From assembly GCF_000428905.1 (NCBI RefSeq), contig NZ_KE386816.1:91385-155384 (forward strand): a stretch of 64,000 bases of DNA. Direction: 5' to 3'. Position 1 is the stretch's first letter. Each line of letters opens with the position of its first letter. Below are positions 54,215-64,000 of this stretch, piece by piece. The translations under genes and the position numbers were made by a program. The DNA comes from Brumicola pallidula DSM 14239 = ACAM 615 (GTDB taxonomy: Bacteria; Pseudomonadota; Gammaproteobacteria; Enterobacterales; Alteromonadaceae). The notes beneath the pieces are model-generated. The model did no database searches. It was not told the origin of the DNA and saw nothing but the letters and a program-made list of their open reading frames with translations.

Positions 54215-54814
54215 TTATAACCAAGCGGCGCGGTTTTTCTCGAATGCGCTGATACTTTCGTCGAAATCGAGGGTTTGCCCAATCGCATCTAAGCCCTTGA
54301 TCATATTTTGCTTGTGATGCTGTGCAATCTCAAATTTATAGCTGCTTTCACCTACCCTTACCGTTTGATTTGGCAGATCGATATGAAAAATCACGTCTGG
54401 GTTACTGGCAACATGCTCAAACAAATCGTCCATTATGTTGCTTGAAAGTGCAATTGGCAGAAGTTGATTATTAATACAGTTGCTGTAAAAAATATCCGCT
54501 AAACTGGTCGCAATAATGCACCCGAAACCGAAATCAGCGAGCGCCCAAGGAGCGTGTTCGCGGCTTGAGCCACAGCCAAAGTTCTCACGTGACAATAGTA
54601 CTTTTGCACCCTTATGCTTCTCTTGAGTCAGGGTAAACTCTGGGTTTAATTCTTGCTCATGTAAGTCTAAATAGCGCCAGTCATGAAATAGGTGTTTACC
54701 ATAGCCTGAGCGGGTGACGCCTGTTAAAAATTGCTTAGGGATTATTTGGTCGGTATCGATATTGGCTTGGTCTAATGGTGCGGCCTTGCCGGTTAATTCA
54801 GTAAATCCTGTCAT
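54215..54814 (-). CDS. leuD: 3-isopropylmalate dehydratase small subunit (LeuD)
   Basis: About 199 residues: TELTGKAAPLDQANIDTDQI, FGCGSSREHAPWALADFGF and NNQLLPIALS fit LeuD. It forms the heterodimeric isomerase with LeuC, converting 2-isopropylmalate to 3-isopropylmalate. The frame could begin 10 codons earlier, but the ATG at 54814 has TTGGAG upstream and fits the family. Its start lies two bases past the leuC stop. It is the last gene of the operon. Confidence 0.96.
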   Translation of the reverse strand: MTGFTELTGKAAPLDQANIDTDQIIPKQFLTGVTRSGYGKHLFHDWRYLDLHEQELNPEFTLTQEKHKGAKVLLSRENFGCGSSREHAPWALADFGFGCIIATSLADIFYSNCINNQLLPIALSSNIMDDLFEHVASNPDVIFHIDLPNQTVRVGESSYKFEIAQHHKQNMIKGLDAIGQTLDFDESISAFEKNRAAWL

Positions 54815-54815
54815 C

Positions 54816-56216
54816 CTATTCTCCAAACTGTCTTGAATCAGCAAAACTGCCAGTTAACGCTGCCGCAACCGCCATTTCAGGACTCACCAAATGGGTTCTT
54901 GAACCACGACCTTGGCGACCCTCAAAATTTCGGTTACTGGTAGATGCGCAGCGGTCACCCGGTTGCAGAACATCGTCATTCATGCCTAAACACATAGAAC
55001 AACCCGGTAATCTCCACTCAAAACCGGCTGCTTTAAAAATAACATCCAATGCCTCTTTTTCTGCTTGTTCTTTGACTGCCACAGAGCCTGGAACAACAAT
55101 AGCGGTAATGTGACTTTTCACTTTACCTGAGGCCGCGACTTTTGCAGCGGCTCTTAAATCTTCGATGCGGCTGTTGGTACAAGAACCAATAAAGACATGA
55201 GATACTTTAACGTTATCCCAAGTTTGTCCAGCTTCAAGGCCCATGTATTTGAGTGCTTTAACGGCTGACTCTTTTTCGATTGGGTCGTCAAAATCATCAG
55301 GCGAGGGGATCGCTTGGTTAATTCCAATGACTTGCCCCGGGTTAGTTCCCCAAGTGATTTGTGGTTGAATATCTTTGGCTTGCAAGGTCACAACCGTATC
55401 GAATATAGCATCCGAATCTGTGGTTAATGACTGCCAGTAACTAACGGCATCATCCCAATGCTCTTTGCTTGGAGCAAAGTCTTTCTCTTTTAGATAATCG
55501 ATGGTTTTTTGGTCAGGTGAAATTAAGCCTGCCTTCGCACCAGCTTCAATGCTCATATTACAGATGGTCATGCGTTGTTCCATCGACAATTCGCTAATCG
55601 CTTCGCCACAATATTCAATCACATAGCCAGTTGCGCCAGCGTGACCAATTTTCCCTATAATTGCCAATATAATATCTTTTGCTGTAACGCCAATCGGTAA
55701 CTTGCCAGCAACCTCAATCTTCATACTCTTAGCTTTGCTTTGTTTCAATGTTTGAGTGGCTAATACATGCTCAACTTGCGACGTACCTATGCCAAATGCT
55801 AGCGCGCCAAAGGCACCGTGTGTAGCCGTATGGCTATCGCCACAAACTACTGTCATACCAGGATGAATGAGGCCAAGTTGCGGGCCAATGACATGCACAA
55901 TTCCCTGGTTTTTGTGACCAACTGGATAAAGTTGGATGTTGTGTGCTGCACAATTATCTGCCAACGTTTGTAGTTGTAGTTTATTTTGCGGACCACACGC
56001 ATCAAGCGCCAAAGAACGTGTAGATATACTGTGGTCCATAGTGCCAAAAGTAAGGTCAGGCCGCCGCACTTTGCGATTATTTTCATTCAAACCAGCAAAG
56101 GCTTGTGGTGTTGTCACTTCGTGAATGAGATGACGATCAATGTACAATAAGGTGTCTTCACCTAGTTGCTCTACGATGTGTGCGTTCCACACTTTGTCAT
56201 AAATGGTTTGAGCCAT
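54816..56216 (-). CDS. leuC: 3-isopropylmalate dehydratase large subunit (LeuC)
   Basis: 466 residues. The [4Fe-4S] ligands occur in FIGSCTNSR and [28 protein letters not shown] and [19 protein letters not shown] are typical aconitase-family motifs. It forms the large subunit with LeuD. It follows leuB by 20 bases with a ribosome site in between. Confidence 0.97.
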   Translation of the reverse strand: MAQTIYDKVWNAHIVEQLGEDTLLYIDRHLIHEVTTPQAFAGLNENNRKVRRPDLTFGTMDHSISTRSLALDACGPQNKLQLQTLADNCAAHNIQLYPVGHKNQGIVHVIGPQLGLIHPGMTVVCGDSHTATHGAFGALAFGIGTSQVEHVLATQTLKQSKAKSMKIEVAGKLPIGVTAKDIILAIIGKIGHAGATGYVIEYCGEAISELSMEQRMTICNMSIEAGAKAGLISPDQKTIDYLKEKDFAPSKEHWDDAVSYWQSLTTDSDAIFDTVVTLQAKDIQPQITWGTNPGQVIGINQAIPSPDDFDDPIEKESAVKALKYMGLEAGQTWDNVKVSHVFIGSCTNSRIEDLRAAAKVAASGKVKSHITAIVVPGSVAVKEQAEKEALDVIFKAAGFEWRLPGCSMCLGMNDDVLQPGDRCASTSNRNFEGRQGRGSRTHLVSPEMAVAAALTGSFADSRQFGE

Positions 56217-56236
56217 GATTTTTCCTTCCCTTCAAA

Positions 56237-58904
<2,668 letters not shown>

Positions 58905-59001
58905 AGTATTTGCCTTTTATTCATTTTACCGGTTGCTTGTTATTGCGACATTAACGACGCATTTATTCGAATCTGATCCACTTTTTACTGGGGTATAAAA
59001 C

Positions 59002-59031
59002 AAAAAACCCGTGCTTGGCACGGGTTTTTTT
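59002..59031 (-). terminator. leu operon attenuator
   Basis: CCCGTGC and GCACGGG pair around a 3-base loop, with a run of Ts in the direction of leuA. It lies between the leucine-rich leader peptide and leuA. The end of the leader carries another GCACGGG that can pair with the 5' arm of this stem, so two exclusive structures are possible. Confidence 0.92.
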
Positions 59032-59049
59032 GTATATTAACTATAAAAC

Positions 59050-59133
59050 TTACCCGTGCAATAAATTCGCCAAGAGTAATAGCAGCAGCATAGAAATCAA
59101 AGAATATTGATTTTTTGATGATAAAATTTTCAT
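59050..59133 (-). CDS. leuL: leu operon leader peptide
   Basis: A 27-residue leader, too short for usual gene finding. AAGGGG lies seven bases before its ATG. Near its end it carries six consecutive leucine codons (CTG CTG CTA TTA CTC TTG), then after two codons two more (TTA TTG), ending in HG and TAA. Its last codons contain GCACGGG (59053-59059), complementary to the attenuator 5' arm. When charged tRNA-Leu is scarce, a ribosome stalled on these codons should favour the antiterminator pairing; when it is plentiful the terminator forms. The mechanism is that known for leu and other amino-acid operons. Confidence 0.9.
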   Translation of the reverse strand: MKILSSKNQYSLISMLLLLLLANLLHG

Positions 59134-59170
59134 ATCTGCCCCTTTTTAAAGAATTTCCTTTCGATACCCA

Positions 59171-59199
59171 ACTCTACTGTGGTAAACCAGTTGGGTCAA
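59171..59199 (-). promoter_or_regulatory. Candidate sigma-70 promoter of the leu operon
   Basis: On the minus strand TTGACC (59194-59199) is separated by 17 bases from TAGAGT (59171-59176), a good -35 and a fair -10 element, about 40 bases before the leader peptide start. Confidence 0.6.
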
Positions 59200-59241
59200 C
59201 AGATCAATTGCATAAAAACGGACCTTTTATGTAACTTATGT

Positions 59242-61521
59242 TTATACCTTAAGGTTTTTAAGTCTAGCCTTCATTTCTCTGCGACGAGCGTGCAATAGAG
59301 GCTCGGTATAACCTGAGGGCTGTTCTTTGCCTAAAAAGATAAGGTCCTTGGCAGCTTGAAAGCCAATTGAATCGCTTAAGTCGGGCAACATCGGAATATA
59401 TTCGGCGTCATTTTCATTTTGACTATCAACTAATATTGCCATTCGTTGTAATGACTCATTAACCTGCTGAGTAGTTACGATCTCATGTTCCAGCCAGTTA
59501 GCAATATGTTGACTACTTATCCTCAACGTTGCACGATCTTCCATTAAACCGACACCGTTTATATCCAGTACTTTTGAACAACCAATCCCCTGATGCACCC
59601 AACGCACCACGTATCCTAAAATACCCTGTACATTGTTATCAAGTTCTCTTGTGACTTGTTGTGAACTTAATTCTGCATCTTGGGCCATTAAAGGGATTTC
59701 TAATATGCTATCGATGTAAGTCAAATGCGAGTTTTGGTTATCATTTATTATACTTTTCTGCTGCTCAAATACATTAATTTGATGGTAATGTAAGGCATGT
59801 AAAGTTGCTGCAGTAGGAGAGGGAACCCAGGCCGTATTTGCGCCCGCTTGCGGGTGTCCAATTTTGATAGCCATCATGTTGGCCATTTGTTCTGGAATTG
59901 GCCACATGCCTTTACCGATTTGTGCCCTACCAGATAGTCCAAAATTGAGTCCTGTAGCTACGTTTGCTAACTCGTAAGCATGCAGCCAAGGACGTGCCTT
60001 TATTTCCGCTTTGGGTGCAAACGCACCCTTTAGCATAGACGTATGTATTTCATCACCCGTGCGGTCTAAAAACCCAGTATTAATGAAGACGACACGTTCA
60101 TTCGCAGCTTCAATGCAGGCACCTAAATTGAGGCTGGTTCTGCGCTCTTCATCCATAATGCCTATTTTTATGGTGTTCTTGGGCAAATCGAGTACGTGTT
60201 CTACGCTGCTAAATAATCGATTCGTAAAGGCAACTTCATCGGGACCATGCATTTTTGGTTTGACGATATAAATACTGTTTTCTTTGGCATTTTTAAACAT
60301 GCTGTTATTAAGCAAGTCATGTTTAGCAATTAACGATGTAATCATCGCATCCATTATACCTTCGGGAATTTCTTCACCTTCAAATAAAATAGCGTTATTG
60401 GTCATTAAGTGCCCGACGTTGCGAATAAACATAAGGCTTCTGCCTGAAAGTGTGATGCTTTCATTTGCCAGTGTCTGATATTCACGGTCTGGATTCATGC
60501 TTCGCGTAAAGGTTTCATTTCCTTTGTTAAGTTGGATCTGCAAGCTTCCTTGCATCAATCCTAACCAATTCTGATAAACCAATGTTTTATCTTCAGCATC
60601 AACAGCTGCAACGCTATCTTCACAATCCATAATAGTAGTTAAAGCCGACTCTAGCGCAATGTCTTTTACTGTGGCCGGATCTGTTTTGCCGATTGGGTGC
60701 GAGTTATCAAACTGTATTTCGGCATGCAAGCCGTTATGACACACTACGATTGCGAGGGGCTTGTCTATTTTGCCTTGAAAGCCAATTAACTGAGTTGGGT
60801 CTTGCAACGTTGTTTTATTGCCATCAGCTAATGTGACTAACAAGCCGCTATCATTTAGTTGGTATTGCAGACTACCAACGTGGCTGCCGCTAACCAATGG
60901 TAAAATGCTGTCAAGATACTCTCTGGCTTTTAAAATTACTTTATTACCACGGATCGGATTGTATTGACCTTGTGCTTCTGCACCATCAGCATCTGAGATG
61001 ACATCAGTGCCATACAATGCGTCATAAAGACTGCCCCAGCGGGCATTCACGGCATTCAGTGCATATCTTGCGTTGTTAATTGGCACAACAAGTTGCGGCC
61101 CTGCCATAGTGGCTATTTCAGGATCAACATGTTGTGTTGCTATTGGTCTAGGTGCAGGGACTGCTTGCAAGTAACCTATGCTGCTTAAAAATATTTTGTA
61201 TTCATCAGCCGAGGCGTTAGGCTCATTACAATAAAAATCGTTAATTTGTTGTTGTAAGGTTTCACGTTCTCTCAACAATGCTTTGTTTAGCGGTATTAAG
61301 TTTTCAAGGACTTGTTCGAAACCTTGCCAAAACACGGTTGGCTCAATTTGAGAATTGGGCAGCGCACTTGATTCTATAAATTCAAGTAATTCACCGGCCA
61401 CTGATAGTTTGCCTTTTGTCACGTATCTTTGTGCAGTAGTCTGCTCATTAATTTGTGATGCGCTGGTACCGTTTGTACCAGATGTACCTGTCGTCTTTGC
61501 TGAAATCGTTGACATTGGCAT
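59242..61521 (-). CDS. glcB: Malate synthase G
   Basis: 759 residues, the long G-form (about 720 residues in E. coli). Signature elements are AGPQLVVPINNARYALNAVN, NARWGSLYDALYG, TIMDCEDSVAAVDAEDK, KIGIMDEERRTSLNL and NTGFLDRTGDEIHTSM. It condenses glyoxylate with acetyl-CoA to malate, the second glyoxylate-shunt step. The first 25 residues are a Thr/Gly-rich extension. It is transcribed towards the leu operon and shares the region with the LysR gene and isocitrate lyase on the same strand, but with gaps, so it is likely a separate transcript. Confidence 0.97.
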   Translation of the reverse strand: MPMSTISAKTTGTSGTNGTSASQINEQTTAQRYVTKGKLSVAGELLEFIESSALPNSQIEPTVFWQGFEQVLENLIPLNKALLRERETLQQQINDFYCNEPNASADEYKIFLSSIGYLQAVPAPRPIATQHVDPEIATMAGPQLVVPINNARYALNAVNARWGSLYDALYGTDVISDADGAEAQGQYNPIRGNKVILKAREYLDSILPLVSGSHVGSLQYQLNDSGLLVTLADGNKTTLQDPTQLIGFQGKIDKPLAIVVCHNGLHAEIQFDNSHPIGKTDPATVKDIALESALTTIMDCEDSVAAVDAEDKTLVYQNWLGLMQGSLQIQLNKGNETFTRSMNPDREYQTLANESITLSGRSLMFIRNVGHLMTNNAILFEGEEIPEGIMDAMITSLIAKHDLLNNSMFKNAKENSIYIVKPKMHGPDEVAFTNRLFSSVEHVLDLPKNTIKIGIMDEERRTSLNLGACIEAANERVVFINTGFLDRTGDEIHTSMLKGAFAPKAEIKARPWLHAYELANVATGLNFGLSGRAQIGKGMWPIPEQMANMMAIKIGHPQAGANTAWVPSPTAATLHALHYHQINVFEQQKSIINDNQNSHLTYIDSILEIPLMAQDAELSSQQVTRELDNNVQGILGYVVRWVHQGIGCSKVLDINGVGLMEDRATLRISSQHIANWLEHEIVTTQQVNESLQRMAILVDSQNENDAEYIPMLPDLSDSIGFQAAKDLIFLGKEQPSGYTEPLLHARRREMKARLKNLKV

Positions 61522-61631
61522 ACTCCGTTATTTTGTTTTATACAGTTTAGGGAATATCGCGGCAGTTTTTTAGTTTATGTATAATATGTTTGTTATAAAT
61601 ACTGTGAATGAGGGGGCTGCTAATATTCCCT

Positions 61632-62585
61632 TTACGGCTGTGGCTCACTATTCATTGCGTTGGCTACTTCAGTAATCAGTCTTCGTAACCAAATATGTCC
61701 TGCATCATGATGTAATAAAGCACTCCAAGCCATCTTCAATGCAATGGGAGGAATGTCGAAAGGAGGTTCGACAACAATAATACTGGGATCATCTTTAAAG
61801 ATTTTGGCTGCTTTGGTGGGCAATGTTGCTATCAGATTTTGTGTTTTAGTTAACTGCAGGGCTGCATGATAATGACGTGTAAAAACTCGAATTTCACGCT
61901 GCTTTCCTATTTTAGTTAGCTCAGCATCTACCCAACCTAGCTTTTGAACTTCGTTGGGATCAATGCCAACGCCGACTCCAAAACCTGTTTTACTGACCCA
62001 AATATGCTGACCTTTCAAATAAGCTGCTAGATCAAAATTATGTCTCATGGGGTGATCACTGCCTATCACGCATGAAAATGAATCGTACCAAATAACTTTT
62101 TGATGAAACGATAGAGGCAGTTCTTCGAAGCGATTTATCGCCATGTCGACTTTGCCTTGCTCTACATCGTGAAATGTCACATCGCTCGGCGTTATTAGGT
62201 CTAGGCTAATATTGGGTGCTAAAACTGCAAGCCTGCTAATGAGTTCGAGCAGCAATGTTGATTCAGCGTAATCGCTGGTCATAATTCTGAATGTACGTAC
62301 ACTCGTTGCAGGACTAAATTCAATGTCAGGTTGAATGCAGGACTCTAATTTACTCAATACGTCGCGAATAATGGGCTGTAACTCCAACGCTCGTTTGGTT
62401 GGGGTCATGCCATCGCTGGTCCGCACTAACAATGGGTCTTTAAATAAATCTCGCAGTCGCTTTAAGCCATTGCTCATCGCTGGTTGGGTAATACTAAGTT
62501 GGTTAGCCGCCTTGGTGACGCTGCCTTCTCTTAATAAAACGTCTAAGTAAACTAATAGATTCAGGTCGACTTTTGCGATATTCAA
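61632..62585 (-). CDS. LysR-family transcriptional regulator
   Basis: 317 residues. The N-terminal winged helix (about 1-65) reads KVDLNLLVYLDVLLREGSVT and SITQPAMSNGLKRLRDLF; the remaining 230 residues form a periplasmic-binding-like effector domain. Its place between malate synthase and isocitrate lyase suggests control of the glyoxylate shunt or of neighbouring metabolism, but this is only by position. The gap of about 290 bases before it includes its promoter. Confidence 0.9.
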   Translation of the reverse strand: MNIAKVDLNLLVYLDVLLREGSVTKAANQLSITQPAMSNGLKRLRDLFKDPLLVRTSDGMTPTKRALELQPIIRDVLSKLESCIQPDIEFSPATSVRTFRIMTSDYAESTLLLELISRLAVLAPNISLDLITPSDVTFHDVEQGKVDMAINRFEELPLSFHQKVIWYDSFSCVIGSDHPMRHNFDLAAYLKGQHIWVSKTGFGVGVGIDPNEVQKLGWVDAELTKIGKQREIRVFTRHYHAALQLTKTQNLIATLPTKAAKIFKDDPSIIVVEPPFDIPPIALKMAWSALLHHDAGHIWLRRLITEVANAMNSEPQP

Positions 62586-62780
62586 TATGTTAATTCCAAT
62601 GTCAATGGTATAAAAAGGGTGTACAAATTCAGAAATGAAATTAAGTTGTAAAGCTCATTCACGTAAATGATAATAATTTCTAATTGATTATATAACCACA
62701 AACGACAAAAGATTGATAATACCTTGGTAGGGGGAATCGTGATTAATTTGATTTGTATCATCGATTTTTAACATCTAAAG

Positions 62781-62803
62781 AAAAAAAACGCCCCGAAGGG
62801 CGC
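62781..62803 (-). terminator. Rho-independent terminator of isocitrate lyase gene
   Basis: GCGCCC-TTCG-GGGCGT followed by a run of T on the minus strand, about 70 bases after the aceA stop. The TTCG tetraloop makes it strong. Confidence 0.93.
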
Positions 62804-62874
62804 TGAACAAGAGTCGTTATTTGGTTCGATATTAACGTTGCGTCACATCAAACCCTTAGTTTAAAAAAAGAATA

Positions 62875-64000
62875 TTAATCAACAACATCGAATTGGTTCA
62901 TCGTATTGTCGTCACCAGAGGCTTTTAATGCTTGTTCGCCTGAAAAATATTCTTTATGTGTGTCGCCTAAGTCAGAACCAGCCATTGCTTGGTGTTTAAC
63001 ACAAGCTAAACCTTGACGAAGTTCTTGACGCTGAACACCTTTAACATAAGCTAACATGCCTTCATCACCGAAGTAGCCTTTTGCAAGATTATCAGTGGAT
63101 AAGGCTGCAGTATGATAAGTCGGCAACGTAATTAAGTGATGGAAAATACCAGCTTCACGCGCAGCGTCAGCTTGGAATGTGCGTATTTTTTCATCAGCTT
63201 CCAGCGCAATTTCAGCATTATCATAACTCGCTGACATTAATGCAGCGCGGTCATAAGCACTAACGTCTTTGCCTTCTTCTAACCATGTATCAAATACTTG
63301 TTGGCGGAAACTCAATGTCCAGTTAAATGACGGGCTATTATTGTAGACAAGTTTAGCCGACGGCGTTACTTCACGAATTGCTCGAACCATATCGCCAATT
63401 TGACCAACATGCGGCTTTTCAGTTTCAATCCATAACAAGTCAGCGCCGTTTTGTAATGACGTTATGCAATCAAGTACAACACGATCAAAACCGGTGTTTT
63501 CTTTAAACTTATACAGTCCATTTGGCAGGCGAACTGGCTTAACCAGTTTACCATCCAATTTCATAACAGTGTCGCCGTTGCTTAATTCATCAATTGAGTT
63601 GACTGGCGTTGTTTCTAAAAACGCATTGTACTGAGCAGCTAGATCGCCTTCACTACTTGACACTGGGATTTTCTGAGTTAAACCTGCACCCAAGGAATCT
63701 GTACGCGCGACAATAACGCCGTCATCGACACCTAACTCAAGGAATGCATATCGTACTGCATTTATCTTGGATAAAAAGTCTTCATGTGGAACCGTGACTT
63801 TACCATCTTGATGGCCGCATTGTTTAGCGTCAGACACTTGGTTTTCAATTTGAATGCAGCAAGCGCCGGCTTCAATCATTTTCTTGGCTAGCAAATAGGT
63901 AGCTTCTTCATTACCAAAACCCGCATCAATGTCAGCAATAATAGGAACCACGTGAGTTTCAAAGTTATCTATTTGCGCTTGAATATCGTCTGTATCTAAG
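62875..64000 (-). CDS. aceA: Isocitrate lyase, long form (partial, N-terminus outside window)
   Basis: At least 375 residues to the right edge; the frame continues past 63951 without a stop. The catalytic cysteine is in DAKQCGHQDGKVTVP. ARTDSLGAGLTQKI, WIETEKPHVGQI, YNNSPSFNWTLSFRQQ, TFQADAAREAGIFHH and DNTMNQFDVVD are shared with the 530-residue Pseudomonas-type ICL, not the shorter E. coli form. It cleaves isocitrate to succinate and glyoxylate. With malate synthase G nearby it completes the shunt. The N-terminal 150 or so residues lie beyond the window. Confidence 0.96.
   Translation of the reverse strand, partial: LDTDDIQAQIDNFETHVVPIIADIDAGFGNEEATYLLAKKMIEAGACCIQIENQVSDAKQCGHQDGKVTVPHEDFLSKINAVRYAFLELGVDDGVIVARTDSLGAGLTQKIPVSSSEGDLAAQYNAFLETTPVNSIDELSNGDTVMKLDGKLVKPVRLPNGLYKFKENTGFDRVVLDCITSLQNGADLLWIETEKPHVGQIGDMVRAIREVTPSAKLVYNNSPSFNWTLSFRQQVFDTWLEEGKDVSAYDRAALMSASYDNAEIALEADEKIRTFQADAAREAGIFHHLITLPTYHTAALSTDNLAKGYFGDEGMLAYVKGVQRQELRQGLACVKHQAMAGSDLGDTHKEYFSGEQALKASGDDNTMNQFDVVD

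Overview
The window looks like a chromosome segment of a marine gammaproteobacterium of the order Alteromonadales, close to Glaciecola, Paraglaciecola or Alteromonas. This is inferred from AT-leaning DNA, a TonB-dependent receptor, several c-di-GMP proteins, a family B DNA polymerase II, an ExeA/GspB pair, a leuABCD operon with a leucine-run leader peptide, and malate synthase G beside a long-form isocitrate lyase. No plasmid or phage backbone is visible.

Layout. 1-4.7 kb: a partial membrane transporter, then an operon of histidine kinase, LuxR-type response regulator and ClpP-fold membrane protein, with a divergent membrane-protein gene across a dyad. 4.9-13.9 kb: a lipoprotein with two retropepsin-like motifs and a PDZ domain, a broken tetR/oxidoreductase pair, a TonB-dependent receptor, polB and an exported methyltransferase. 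14.2-19.4 kb: a glutamine-dependent NAD+ synthetase-like gene, a TerB-like gene, a WYL regulator of the CapW/BrxR type, a corA pseudogene and an HDAC-family gene. 19.5-25.9 kb: a decayed DUF3034/truncated-haemoglobin pair, a cupredoxin-like protein and two large c-di-GMP proteins. 26.1-33.3 kb: two PH-domain membrane proteins, the ohrR/ohr peroxide pair, two unknown genes, an NhaC-type antiporter and a Tat-exported intradiol dioxygenase.

33.4-38.2 kb is a gene graveyard. It holds the tail of a DUF885 protein, an amidohydrolase with its middle deleted, the tail of a peptide/bacteriocin-exporter ABC protein, and an IS3-family element with two nonsense codons. It ends near a small lipoprotein gene and a tRNA-Ile(CAU) gene.

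38.5-54 kb: lrgAB, a receiver-CheC protein with a PAS protein, two Lcl/DUF1566 proteins, a dehydrogenase and acyl-CoA ligase pair, hemW-rdgB-srmB, and exeA plus a DUF3391-GspB fusion facing a DUF3391 HD-GYP protein. 54.2-64 kb is central metabolism: leuABCD under a visible attenuator, then malate synthase G, a LysR regulator and isocitrate lyase (the glyoxylate shunt), which runs off the right end.

No complete new multi-gene defence or biosynthetic system is evident. The most unusual items are the DUF3391-GspB fusion next to a DUF3391 HD-GYP protein with a degenerate HD motif, the orphan CapW/BrxR-type regulator with a perfect inverted repeat beside a dead gene, the leu attenuator, and the number of recently broken genes.
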